Shown here: positions 1 to 7,773 of the stretch, one piece after another
Numbering within the stretch: position 1 is the first letter of the stretch
Layout: each line of letters starts with the position of its first letter
The notes under the pieces: model-generated
What the model saw: the letters and a program-made list of their open reading frames with translations, nothing else
Databases searched by the model: none
Told to the model about the DNA's origin: nothing
Assembly: GCF_024734385.1 (NCBI RefSeq)
Contig: NZ_JANHAP010000016.1
Location: 1-64,000 of the forward strand
DNA length: 64,000 nt
Reading direction: 5' to 3'
DNA from: Dasania sp. GY-MA-18
GTDB taxonomy: Bacteria; Pseudomonadota; Gammaproteobacteria; Pseudomonadales; Dasaniaceae
Made by a program: the position numbers and the translations under genes

Positions 1-86
1 TCGATCTGTTCGACTACGGCTAATTTAAAGCCCAAGTTGTAATCGCGCTGAGTGCGCTTCCGGCGTTTAGGTGTAGAGTTGTCCAT
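1..86 (-). CDS. IS3-family transposase OrfA, N-terminal fragment cut by the window edge
   Basis: Reading leftward from an ATG at 84-86, the frame gives 28 residues starting MDNSTPKRRKRTQRDYNLGF and continuing KLAVVEQI to the window edge. The basic start followed by a YNLGFKLAVVEQI-like segment is typical of the helix-turn-helix OrfA of IS3-type elements, which binds the element ends. The rest of the gene lies outside the window, so intactness cannot be judged. The element end lies immediately upstream at about 127. The family call rests on a short stretch and recall, so it is moderate. Confidence 0.55.
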   Translation of the reverse strand, partial: MDNSTPKRRKRTQRDYNLGFKLAVVEQI

Positions 87-127
87 TAATAGGTCCTCAA
101 TGTGTAAACCTATTTCAGGACGGGACA
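1..127 (-). mobile_element. Terminal part of an IS3-like insertion sequence
   Basis: The start codon of the OrfA fragment lies about 40 bases inside a probable element end. On the minus strand the end begins TGTCCCGTCCTGAAATAGG, with the TG start typical of IS3-family termini, and runs to the ATG at 86. The element edge is placed at about 127 because ordinary terminator and tRNA sequence begins just after it. The other end and any target duplication are outside the window. Confidence 0.5.
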
Positions 128-134
128 GCCAAAT

Positions 135-167
135 AAAAAAGGCCCACCCTTTGGGTGAGCCTTTTTT
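135..167 (-). terminator. Rho-independent terminator after tRNA-Val(GAC)
   Basis: The arms ggcccaccc (141-149) and gggtgagcc (153-161) pair with one mismatch, and an A-run on one side and a T-run on the other make it usable in both directions. On the minus strand it lies just past the CCA end of the tRNA. The IS end sits directly beyond it, so the insertion stopped short of the terminator. Confidence 0.75.
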
Positions 168-170
168 ATT

Positions 171-247
171 TGGTACGACCGAGTGGATTCGAACCACCGA
201 CCCCCACCATGTCAAGGTGGTGCTCTAACCAACTGAGCTACGGTCGT
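171..247 (-). tRNA. tRNA-Val (anticodon GAC)
   Basis: The minus strand folds as a full tRNA. The acceptor ACGACCG pairs with CGGTCGT, the D-stem is GCTC, the anticodon stem CCACC/GGTGG has loop TTGACAT (anticodon GAC), the T-loop is TTCGAAT, the discriminator is A, and CCA is encoded at 171-173. The body closely resembles the known enterobacterial tRNA-Val(GAC). It reads valine GUC/GUU codons. Confidence 0.95.
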
Positions 248-263
248 ATAAACTTTGTATCCT

Positions 264-359
264 CATCCACTCAGAGTGGATGATTCAAAACAGCTTAAGG
301 CTGTTTTGCCCCTGCGGGCTGCGTCGCTTTGCGACTTGATCAAAATGCTGTGCATTTTG
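264..359. repeat. Train of five short inverted repeats
   Basis: Five perfect small palindromes follow one another: 264-282 (arms CATCCACTC), 286-308 (arms CAAAACAGC), 308-319 (arms GCCC), 323-335 (arms GTCGC) and 341-359 (arms CAAAATGC). They lie between an intact tRNA-Val and a decayed tRNA fragment, and there is no plausible ORF. The role is unknown; it could be a mosaic repeat element or structured RNA transcribed ahead of tRNA-Val. Confidence 0.6.
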
Positions 360-363
360 GCCA

Positions 364-417
364 AACAACCGACCCTGTTTAAAGGAGTCCTCTAAACAAC
401 TGAACTACGGTTGTATA
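364..417 (-). pseudogene. Degenerate tRNA fragment resembling the adjacent tRNA-Val
   Basis: On the minus strand this reads ACAACCG-TA-GTTC, then a D-loop and TAGAG, matching the first half of the intact tRNA-Val at 171-247 with several substitutions. The next bases, tataaac, also match those flanking the intact gene. The anticodon arm is mispaired and the T-arm breaks off, so it cannot form a working tRNA. It looks like an old duplication interrupted by the hairpin train. The region from here to 543 holds nothing else I recognise. Confidence 0.6.
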
Positions 418-543
418 AACCTATAAACTGTTTATTTAGCAAGCACTTAGCTTTGCTAAACAAGGGCCGCATTATAATGAGCCGCCCTGTGATGCACAAG
501 TGCTTTTACTAGCGACTGGCGACTAATTACTAGAGACTGCCCT

Positions 544-2559
544 CTATTGTATAAAACTGTGTTGTTTGACTTCGGCCAGTTGGTCGCGGGTGGCGGCGGC
601 TTCTTCAAATTCTAGGTTTTTGGCGTGTTCATGCATTTTGTTTTCAAGGCGCTTGAGTTCCTTGGCTAATTGGCTGGGGCTCATGCTCATGTAGTTGGCG
701 CTGGGTTCGGCGACTTGGCTGGTTTTTCCTTTGCGCTTGCCTTTTTTGGCACCGGGGGCGTGGGCGCCTTCCATGATGTCTTTAACGTCTTTGTTGAGGC
801 CCTGTGGGGTGATGTTATTGGCCAGGTTAAAGGCGATTTGTTTTTCGCGGCGGCGTTCGGTTTCGCCTATGGCGCGCTCCATAGAGCCGGTGATTTTGTC
901 GGCGTAGAGTATGGCTTTGCCGTTAAGGTTACGGGCGGCGCGGCCTATGGTCTGTATCAGTGAGCGGTCAGAGCGTAGAAAGCCCTCTTTGTCGGCGTCC
1001 AGTATGGCTACTAGTGATACCTCTGGCATGTCTAGGCCCTCGCGCAGCAGGTTAATGCCTACCAGCACGTCAAACTCGCCCAGGCGCAGGTCGCGGATAA
1101 TTTCTACCCGTTCTACGGTGTCTATATCTGAGTGCAGGTAGCGTACTTTGATGCCGTGGTCGCTAAGGTAGTCGGTGAGGTCTTCGGACATGCGCTTGGT
1201 GAGGGTGGTGATCAGTACCCGTTCTTGCAGGGCTATGCGCTTGTGGATTTCCGATAGCACATCGTCTACCTGAGTACCGGCGGGGCGTACTTCTACCTCT
1301 GGGTCTAGCAGGCCTGTGGGGCGCACTACCTGTTCGGCGATATTGTCGGCATGTTCGGCTTCGTATTTGCCCGGGGTGGCGGAGACAAAGACTAATTGCG
1401 GTACTTTTCTTTCCCACTCGTCAAAGCGCATGGGCCGGTTGTCTAGCGCGGAGGGCAGCCTAAAGCCGTATTCCACCAGGGTTTCTTTACGTGAGCGGTC
1501 GCCCTTATACATGCCGCCTATTTGTGGCACGCCAACATGGGATTCGTCCACCACCACCAAGGCGTCATCGGGTAGGTAGTCAAACAGGGTGGGGGGGGCT
1601 TCGCCGGATTTGCGGCCAGAGAGGTAGCGGGAGTAGTTTTCTATGCCGTTGCAATAGCCCAGCTCGCGTATCATCTCTAGGTCGTAGCGGGTGCGTTGTT
1701 CCAGGCGTTGGGCCTCTACCAGCTTGTTGTTATTGCGTAACTGCTCTAACCGCTCTTTAAGCTCTAGCTCTATGTCGTCTATGGCGTTTAGTAGGGTGCT
1801 GCGCTCGGTGACATAGTGGCTTTTGGGGTAGATGGTGATGCGCGGTACTTTTTGGAAGACTTCGCCTGTGAGTGGGTCAAAGAGCGAGATGCTGTCTAAC
1901 TCATCGTCAAACAGGTCTAGGCGTACGGCCTGGGCCTCTTCATCGGCGGGGAATATGTCTATCACATCGCCTCTGACTCTATAGGTGCCACGGGCAAAGT
2001 CTATGTCATTGCGGGTGTATTGCAGCTCGGCCAAGCGTCTGAGCACGGCGCGTTGGTCGATTAAGTCGCCGCGATCGAGGTGCATTACCATTTTGAAATA
2101 CTGCTCGGGGTCGCCCAAACCGTATATGGCCGACACCGTGGAAACCACTATGGTGTCTTTGCGCTCTATCAGGGCCTTGGTGGCTGAAAGCCGCATTTGC
2201 TCTATATGCTCGTTAACCGAGGAGTCTTTATCGATAAAGGTGTCGGAGGAGGGCACATAGGCTTCGGGCTGGTAGTAGTCATAATAAGAAACAAAGTATT
2301 CCACCGCATTATTGGGGAAAAACTCTTTAAATTCCCCGTATAGCTGGGCCGCCAAGGTTTTGTTGGGGGCCATAATGATAGTAGGGCGCTGGATTTGCTC
2401 TATGACGTTAGCAATGGTGAAGGTTTTACCCGAGCCGGTGACCCCTAGCAGGGTTTGGCTGTGCAGACCGGCGTTAATACCGTTTACCAAGCTTTTTATG
2501 GCGTTGGGCTGGTCGCCCGCCGGCTGGTATTTAGACTGCACTTGAAAGGCTTTGGACAT
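544..2559 (-). CDS. uvrB: UvrABC excinuclease subunit B
   Basis: UvrB is the damage-verifying helicase-like subunit of nucleotide excision repair. It is loaded by UvrA and then recruits UvrC. The 671-residue protein has the expected N-terminus ([15 protein letters not shown]), the Walker [11 protein letters not shown], the beta-hairpin region with [16 protein letters not shown]-type and QTIGRAARN helicase motifs, and a C-terminal UVR motif ([13 protein letters not shown]) for UvrC contact. I start at the ATG at 2559, which matches family N-termini; a TTG two codons upstream is less likely. The length is close to that of E. coli UvrB. No clear LexA box is visible upstream. The gene stands alone between tRNA genes. 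Confidence 0.97.
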   Translation of the reverse strand: MSKAFQVQSKYQPAGDQPNAIKSLVNGINAGLHSQTLLGVTGSGKTFTIANVIEQIQRPTIIMAPNKTLAAQLYGEFKEFFPNNAVEYFVSYYDYYQPEAYVPSSDTFIDKDSSVNEHIEQMRLSATKALIERKDTIVVSTVSAIYGLGDPEQYFKMVMHLDRGDLIDQRAVLRRLAELQYTRNDIDFARGTYRVRGDVIDIFPADEEAQAVRLDLFDDELDSISLFDPLTGEVFQKVPRITIYPKSHYVTERSTLLNAIDDIELELKERLEQLRNNNKLVEAQRLEQRTRYDLEMIRELGYCNGIENYSRYLSGRKSGEAPPTLFDYLPDDALVVVDESHVGVPQIGGMYKGDRSRKETLVEYGFRLPSALDNRPMRFDEWERKVPQLVFVSATPGKYEAEHADNIAEQVVRPTGLLDPEVEVRPAGTQVDDVLSEIHKRIALQERVLITTLTKRMSEDLTDYLSDHGIKVRYLHSDIDTVERVEIIRDLRLGEFDVLVGINLLREGLDMPEVSLVAILDADKEGFLRSDRSLIQTIGRAARNLNGKAILYADKITGSMERAIGETERRREKQIAFNLANNITPQGLNKDVKDIMEGAHAPGAKKGKRKGKTSQVAEPSANYMSMSPSQLAKELKRLENKMHEHAKNLEFEEAAATRDQLAEVKQHSFIQ

Positions 2560-2696
2560 ACACAATTACCAGTAGTAAATGGGCAATTTTACACCAGCTT
2601 AGCCTGCATACTAAAGGTAAAACCCTAAAATCTGTTTAATGATTAATCGATAGAGGAGTTTATTACAAAAATAGTTAAAAACTCTTTGCAAAGAGG

Positions 2697-2725
2697 TTGA
2701 CGACTGCTGACTTGGGCTTTAATAT
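2697..2725 (+). promoter_or_regulatory. Sigma70-type promoter for tRNA-Asn
   Basis: TTGACG (2697-2702) and TAATAT (2720-2725) are separated by exactly 17 bases. They point at the tRNA-Asn about 90 bases downstream, implying a 5' leader of roughly 80 bases that is removed during processing. Confidence 0.7.
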
Positions 2726-2811
2726 TCGCGCCACATTGACGACATGTGATGTCGCTTCCACCTTAACTCTGTATAGAGTTAGTCAATGTTAGCAAGGGTG
2801 GTACAGTTTAT

Positions 2812-2886
2812 TCCGACGTAGCTCAGCGGTAGAGCAGTTGACTGTTAATCAATTGGTCGTTGGTTCGATCCCAACCGTCGGAGCCA
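2812..2886 (+). tRNA. tRNA-Asn (anticodon GTT)
   Basis: The acceptor TCCGACG pairs with CGTCGGA, the D-arm begins GCTC, the anticodon stem TTGA/TCAA carries loop CTGTTAA (GTT), the T-loop is TTCGATC, and the discriminator G is followed by encoded CCA. It has its own promoter upstream and terminator downstream, so it is a single-gene unit. Confidence 0.96.
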
Positions 2887-2890
2887 AATA

Positions 2891-2921
2891 AAAAAACCGG
2901 TTCATTTGAACCGGTTTTTTT
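2891..2921 (+). terminator. Terminator of tRNA-Asn
   Basis: The perfect hairpin AACCGGTTC-ATT-GAACCGGTT is followed by a run of T. The A-run on the left would also let it terminate leftward transcription. Confidence 0.9.
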
Positions 2922-2983
2922 ATGCCTGTTATTTTTACCTCTAGTTTAGTGTTTATAGCCAAGCTTATCGCCGGTTAAAAATG

Positions 2984-3820
2984 TTATTGAGCTTGTGCTG
3001 GTTCGGTGTAGATTAATCCGGCCACGCTGCTATCTAATATCTCACGGTAGTTAAGATCTACGGTTTGATATAAGCGAAATAATTCACCACTTTTAACCAT
3101 GGCTTTCATAGCCTCTTCATAGATTGCCATTAGCTTTTTGCCGCGAGCATTGTTGGTAAATATCGGGTAAAGATGCCTGTGGTTAATAACTTCAAAATGG
3201 AAATCATCTACATTAAGCCCCATCTGTTTAGTGGTAACGTTGGTGTCTGTCAGGTCATCAATAAAGCAATCAATTCTGCCAGAGCGTAACAGCCGTAAAC
3301 CCTGTAGCGTGTCGTTTACAAGAAAAATATTTTTATGAGGCAGGTCTAAACTTTTGCCGTAGCCATAGCCATTAACCCAGGCCATTTTCAGGCTGCTGTT
3401 ATTACGTATAGATTGTCAATCACTTCGTTTGTTTTTCCAGTAAATTGCAGTGACTAAGGACTGATTAAGCGGCATTAAGGGTTGTAAAATTTTAGCAGTA
3501 TTGTAGATATCTAATTTAGCGAGATAGCGCAAATTATCATCGGCCAAAAAAATATCGGTTTTAGCAAGGTTGATATAGCTGATGGCGCGGCGAAAAGGAA
3601 TAATTTGCGGTTTTATTGTGTAGCCCAGCGGTTCATAAATACGTCTTATGACTTCAAAATATAAACCCTTACCCTGTGCTTCGGTGTATGTGGGCCAGTG
3701 ATCGGCCACAACATAAATAGTTTTTAAATTCTCATCGGGGTTGCTATGGCCGTGTGGTGTAAAGCTAAAATTGAATAGTAGCCCCGCCAGAAATATTTTT
3801 ATAAAGGTGTATAAGTTCAT
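2984..3820 (-). pseudogene. Periplasmic solute-binding protein gene interrupted by one in-frame TGA
   Basis: Two fragments lie in the same reading frame, separated only by a TGA at 3416-3418. The first starts MNLYTFIKIFLAGLLF, a Sec signal peptide, and continues with VVADHWPTYTEAQGKGLYFEV, as in family 3 (amino-acid type) solute-binding proteins. The second continues with KMAWVNGYGYGKSL and ends IYTEPAQAQ. Together they give about 278 codons, the usual size for a lone binding-domain protein. Between them the frame reads KRSD-stop-QSIRNNSSLK. A TGG-to-TGA change would explain it, although the original codon is a guess. No permease or ATPase is adjacent, so the intact form was probably an orphan binding protein. 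A sequencing error is the main alternative. Confidence 0.75.
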
Positions 3821-4381
3821 AGGCGTAGCTATTCTCCCTTGTGTTAGTAAGGCAGTGGTAAGCGGGCTGATAATATTTGAAGTATAGATCACTATTGTGA
3901 TCTAGGGGCCGGCGGCGATATTCGTTTAATGTAATATCTAATGCTATATCGCTATAAGTCTGCTGAGGATTGTGATCATATTATAAAGTGGCAAGGTGCT
4001 GTGTGGCTGCCTAGCCACTTATGCTTAGCTTGGTTGTAAAGTTAGCCCGTGGTGCCGGGTCAAATGGAGCAGGGGCATAGGCGGAAGAGCTATGTATTCC
4101 AGGCCTAGGCCCTTAGTAAACAATCAGTCGTATTCTCTTCTGAGTACTATTATTGAGAACAGGCTGAACGTTTAGCGCGATTACTGCCGGCGAAAGTGGG
4201 CAAGCTGTTGGTTTTCTTTGCCTTGATACTCTAGCTTGGTAGTTACTTGTACCTATATCTAGAGCTGAGTGGTATTTTAATAGGCTAGATTATGCGTTTT
4301 TCAGGGCTTAAAGAATAACATATTTACTCGTGTTTCCTTTATGGTGGTTAACATTGTGTGAATGAGAGGCGGTGTGTATTA
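3821..4381. other. Intergenic region without a recognised gene
   Basis: About 560 bases lie between the broken binding-protein gene and the permease. I see no convincing ORF, tRNA or strong promoter pair. AT-rich patches near 3978-3990 and 4290-4330 could hold promoters in either direction, but none is assigned. Confidence 0.5.
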
Positions 4382-5683
4382 ATGAGTCAGAATAAATCCA
4401 ATATAGAAGACCTGTTAGAGGATTACGCCACCAGCCCTGTGCCCGAGGGTATAGCGGTGGGCGGTTTACGTATTTCCATGATTAATACCGCATTAACATT
4501 TTCACTGCCTGGCTTGGTTACGGGTGTGGCTATAGGCACGTCGCTGGGTTTGATTGATGCCTTAATTGCCTTTGTTGCTGGTGGCTTAATATTGGCGCTG
4601 TTTGGCTTTATTACTGGCCTAGTAGGTGTTCGTAATAGGCTTAGCTCCTATATGTTGATTCGCTTATCCTTTGGTGAAAAAGGGTCGCAACTGGTCAATA
4701 TATGTATCGCTTTTTCTATGTTTGGTTGGTTTGGCGTTAATGTCTATTTATTTGGTGATGCCGGTGCGGGCTTGTGGGCTTTATTCGCCGAGCAGGCATT
4801 GCCATCATGGATTTTTGTGCTGCTGGGGGGGGTGTTAATGACAGCGGCGGCGATAGTCGGCTTTAAATCCATACAAAAATTATCCGCAGTGGTAGTGCCA
4901 CTGCAAATAATTATTTTTTCGGTATTGGTTTTTAATACCCTCAGTCACGTTGACTTGGGCGAGCTGGTGGCTAGGCCTATAGTGGCTAATATGAGCATGG
5001 GAGCGGCAATTTCTGCCGTGGTAGGTAGTTTTATGGTGGCGGCTTTAGTGATGCCCGACTTTACCCGCTATGGCAAAACCACCGCTGATGCCGCGATGGC
5101 ATCTTTTATCCCCTATTTATTTATGGCTACGATAGTGTATGTGGGCAGTGCCTTAGCTGCTTTGTGGTTGTTGGAAACCGATATATTAAAGCTATTGGTG
5201 GCGGCTGGTTTAGGCTCCATGGCGTTTATTTTTATTTTATTTTCTAGCACGATTACCAATGCGGTTAACCTGTACGGTTGCTCGTTGAGCTTGGCAGCGG
5301 TGTTCCCAAAATTAAAAGAGTGGCATATCACCTTAGCCTCAGGAGTATTGGGCACTATCGTTGCTTTTGCCGGTATATTGGAGCACTTTATAGACTTTAT
5401 TTTTTCCCTAGGTGTTATTTTTTCACCGGTGGCGGCGATTTATGTCGCTGACTTTTTTCTGGTCAACCGTGGTCATTACGCGCAGCGCCATTGCGATTCG
5501 GTACCTGCTATCTCTTGGCCGGCAATATCAGCCTGGCTACTAGGTATATTGGTGGCCTTTGTATCCAGTGAGGGGGCGATACGCCTTACCACTATTCCAG
5601 CCTGTGATTCGTTTTTATCGGCGGTGATTATTTACGTATTGCTAATGGCGTTTAAAAAACATTGCCGTACTGTTGCTGCATAA
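4382..5683 (+). CDS. NCS1-family permease (purine-cytosine permease type)
   Basis: The 433-residue integral membrane protein has about 12 hydrophobic segments. Its N-terminal stretch (EDYATSPVPEGIAVGGLRI, ALTFSLPGLVTG) is typical of CodB-like nucleobase-cation symporters, which bring cytosine, purines, hydantoins or allantoin across the inner membrane. The ATG at 4382 is preferred over the GTG at 4358 because family members begin just before this motif and GAGAGG lies upstream. The substrate cannot be read from sequence. Its neighbours are an Lrp-type regulator and an amino-acid decarboxylase, so uptake of a nitrogen-rich amine or ring compound is plausible but inferred. Confidence 0.85.
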   Translation: MSQNKSNIEDLLEDYATSPVPEGIAVGGLRISMINTALTFSLPGLVTGVAIGTSLGLIDALIAFVAGGLILALFGFITGLVGVRNRLSSYMLIRLSFGEKGSQLVNICIAFSMFGWFGVNVYLFGDAGAGLWALFAEQALPSWIFVLLGGVLMTAAAIVGFKSIQKLSAVVVPLQIIIFSVLVFNTLSHVDLGELVARPIVANMSMGAAISAVVGSFMVAALVMPDFTRYGKTTADAAMASFIPYLFMATIVYVGSALAALWLLETDILKLLVAAGLGSMAFIFILFSSTITNAVNLYGCSLSLAAVFPKLKEWHITLASGVLGTIVAFAGILEHFIDFIFSLGVIFSPVAAIYVADFFLVNRGHYAQRHCDSVPAISWPAISAWLLGILVAFVSSEGAIRLTTIPACDSFLSAVIIYVLLMAFKKHCRTVAA

Positions 5684-5709
5684 TACTTATATAAAGTTAG
5701 CCCTAACCG

Positions 5710-6138
5710 CTAGCCTAGGTGATTAACCCATTCGCTGAGTACTATATGAGTTTTGACTTTGGCAATGCTTGCGTGGCTGGCGATGTGCTCTCTAATTTGC
5801 TGCAAGCTATCCATGGAATCGGCGCATAGATAAACCAATAAATCTATCTCACCTGAGATGCCGTGGCAGGATTGCACTTCAGGTATGCGTTTAAAAATAT
5901 CGGCAATCTCGCTGCAGCTCCTATCTCTATAAGTAATTTCAAAATAGGCTTTGATCTGGGTTGCTTGCAGTTTTCCCAGTATGGCTTGATAGCCACGAAT
6001 AACCCCGCTAGTTTCCAGCCTTTTTATTCTTTCAGATACCGCTGAGCGGGAAAGGCTAATGCTGTCAGCAATAACTGATACTGATTGCCTGGCATCTTTG
6101 CGCAGGGCGGCAACAATAAGTTGATCAAATTTATCCAC
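5710..6138 (-). CDS. Lrp/AsnC family transcriptional regulator
   Basis: The 142-residue protein has an N-terminal winged helix-turn-helix (LIVAALRKDARQSVSVIADS, LSRSAVSERIKRLE) and a C-terminal RAM ligand domain (GEIDLLVYLCADSMDSL). Such proteins form octamers or dimers and respond to amino acids. The start is taken as GTG at 6138 because GAGAG sits five bases upstream; an in-frame TTG at 6150 has a weaker site. It is divergent from the decarboxylase gene at 6370, which is the likely target, and convergent with the permease. A repeat in the shared promoter (6232-6261) could be its binding site. Confidence 0.9.
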   Translation of the reverse strand: MDKFDQLIVAALRKDARQSVSVIADSISLSRSAVSERIKRLETSGVIRGYQAILGKLQATQIKAYFEITYRDRSCSEIADIFKRIPEVQSCHGISGEIDLLVYLCADSMDSLQQIREHIASHASIAKVKTHIVLSEWVNHLG

Positions 6139-6231
6139 GTACGCTCTCAATTGTTAATTTCAATGTTCATTTTTTGATACGTCAAAACGCCAGCTAATGG
6201 CGACGTTTTCACGGTGATTACCGACAGTTTG

Positions 6232-6261
6232 CAGCGCTAAAGGCTCGTATTATTAGCGCTG
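6232..6261. promoter_or_regulatory. Candidate operator between the lrp-type gene and the decarboxylase
   Basis: CAGCGCTAA (6232-6240) and TTAGCGCTG (6253-6261) form a perfect 9-base inverted repeat. Each half contains the palindrome AGCGCT, and the half-sites are centred 21 bases apart, two turns of the helix. It lies about 94 bases from the regulator start and 108 from the decarboxylase start. Regulator binding is inferred. Confidence 0.45.
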
Positions 6262-6369
6262 TGTTAGGCGTTTGTAGTGGCTTAAGTTAAGGGAATAAGC
6301 ATGACTTTAGCAAGCCACAAAATGTCTTTGTTTGGTGTTTTTACTACGTTTTATTGAAAGGATAAGCCC

Positions 6370-7527
6370 GTGTCGACTATAGAGATTCTGCCCGCGCAGC
6401 TAGGTGAGTATTATCAGGCTATGACCAAAGAGCATGGCTCGCCGCTATTAGTATTAGATAGAAATAAGGTGCGTTCACGTTATAGGGAGTTATGCGAGGC
6501 GCTACCTAATGTTGAGCTGTACTATGCGATGAAGTCACAGTGTGAGCCCGCATTTTTAGAGGTATTAATTGCCGAGGGGGCGGGTATCGATATCGCAACC
6601 AACGGTGAAATTGCTATTTTGCAGCAACTTGAGCATCGCCCTAAGCAGTTGATTCATACTCACCCCTTTAAAAAAGATGCTGACATACGTGCTGCCTTAG
6701 ACTTTGATTGCAATACCTTTGTGGTGGATTGTGTTGAAGAGCTGGATAAGTTTGCCGCCTATGCGGATAAGGTTGAGTTGCTGCTAAGAGTGAGCTGCCA
6801 AAACTCGGCGGCAAAAATCGACTTATCGAAAAAGTTTGGCTGTCACGAGGCTAGTGTTGCCAGCGTGTTAGACGAAGCTAGGCGGCGCGGGCTAACAGTG
6901 AAGGGGTTATCTTTTCATGTGGGCTCGCAGTGTGGTTCTGCTGACATGCATGTTGATGCTATTGCCCTGTGTGCACGTTTTTTTAGCAGCCACCCCTACC
7001 TAACATGTTTAGACATAGGTGGTGGCTTCCCTGCGCCTTATGATAAAACGGTAGTGAATTTGCTAGATTTTTGTGCGCCTATACGCGCGGCATTGCAGCA
7101 GCTGGATAGCCGTATACGGATTATTGCCGAGCCAGGCCGCTGTTTATCAGCGCCGTGTTTTTATTCGGTGGCGACGATTATGGGGGTAGCGGCGGCTGAA
7201 AAAGCGCAGTGGTATTTTTTGGATGATGGTGTCTATGGTTCGTTTAGCGGTGCGTTTTATTCGGGCAATCGTTATCCGCTGCAGGTGTTTAGCGATGCCG
7301 CGCCAGAGAGTAATGCGGTATTGGCGGGGCCTACTTGTGATAGTGTGGATGTTATTTACGAAGATGTTATGTTGCCTAAATTAGCTATAAACGATGTGGT
7401 GGTGGGGCCTTGTATGGGCGCATATACCACGGTGACGGCGTCAGAGTTTAATGCCATAGCTAAGCCTAAGCTGTTAATTAGGGATGGCCATATAGAGGCT
7501 GTTAAACAATTGCAGGCTAGGTCGTAG
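6370..7527 (+). CDS. PLP-dependent ornithine/lysine-type decarboxylase (fold type III)
   Basis: The 385-residue enzyme of the eukaryotic-type ODC/DAP decarboxylase family removes CO2 from a basic amino acid to give a diamine such as putrescine. The PLP lysine is K55 in YYAMKS. HVGSQ (183-187), GGGF (217-220) and EPGR (254-257) bind the cofactor, and PTCDSVDV supplies the catalytic C323 and substrate-binding D324. The short length and the C-D-S-x-D pattern favour ODC or lysine/ornithine decarboxylase over diaminopimelate decarboxylase. The GTG start at 6370 has AAAGGAT upstream. It is divergent from an Lrp-type regulator. Exact substrate is not determinable from sequence. Confidence 0.87.
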   Translation: MSTIEILPAQLGEYYQAMTKEHGSPLLVLDRNKVRSRYRELCEALPNVELYYAMKSQCEPAFLEVLIAEGAGIDIATNGEIAILQQLEHRPKQLIHTHPFKKDADIRAALDFDCNTFVVDCVEELDKFAAYADKVELLLRVSCQNSAAKIDLSKKFGCHEASVASVLDEARRRGLTVKGLSFHVGSQCGSADMHVDAIALCARFFSSHPYLTCLDIGGGFPAPYDKTVVNLLDFCAPIRAALQQLDSRIRIIAEPGRCLSAPCFYSVATIMGVAAAEKAQWYFLDDGVYGSFSGAFYSGNRYPLQVFSDAAPESNAVLAGPTCDSVDVIYEDVMLPKLAINDVVVGPCMGAYTTVTASEFNAIAKPKLLIRDGHIEAVKQLQARS

Positions 7528-7549
7528 TAAAGCTGCAGTACTGAAAACA

Positions 7550-7592
7550 CGGTTTTTATGCTTAAGGAATGCATTGTATGCCATAAAAACCG
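7550..7592. repeat. Inverted repeat downstream of the decarboxylase gene
   Basis: CGGTTTTTATG (7550-7560) pairs perfectly with CATAAAAACCG (7582-7592) around a 21-base loop. It begins 23 bases after the decarboxylase stop. There is no clean T-run, so it may be a weak terminator or transcript-end stabiliser rather than a classical terminator. Confidence 0.5.
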
Positions 7593-7773
7593 CTGTAATC
7601 AGCAAATAATTTGTCTGCAAAACGGTACACTCTAAAACTATCAATTGTTATCAAAATTGGCTGGTGTTGTGCATTTTCCCCCTCAGGGGCTAAGGTATAA
7701 CAACATGTCTAACAACAGCGTGTTTTGATGACGTATGTTCTGATTTATTAGTGTTTATGTGGCGGAGACAATT

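Noticed and set aside
264-359. Hairpin train as a CRISPR array
   Set aside because: The five palindromes differ in sequence and length and have no constant-length spacers.
171-420. Integrated element or prophage at the tRNA genes
   Set aside because: No integrase, no direct att-type repeat of a tRNA 3' end and no phage genes were seen. The tRNA remnant covers the 5' half instead.
2560-2640. LexA (SOS) box upstream of uvrB
   Set aside because: No CTG-N10-CAG pattern is found in the region before the start codon.
3416-3418. TGA as a selenocysteine codon in the binding protein
   Set aside because: No known selenoprotein belongs to this family, and I did not identify a SECIS-like hairpin directly after the codon. 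A nonsense change or base error is simpler.
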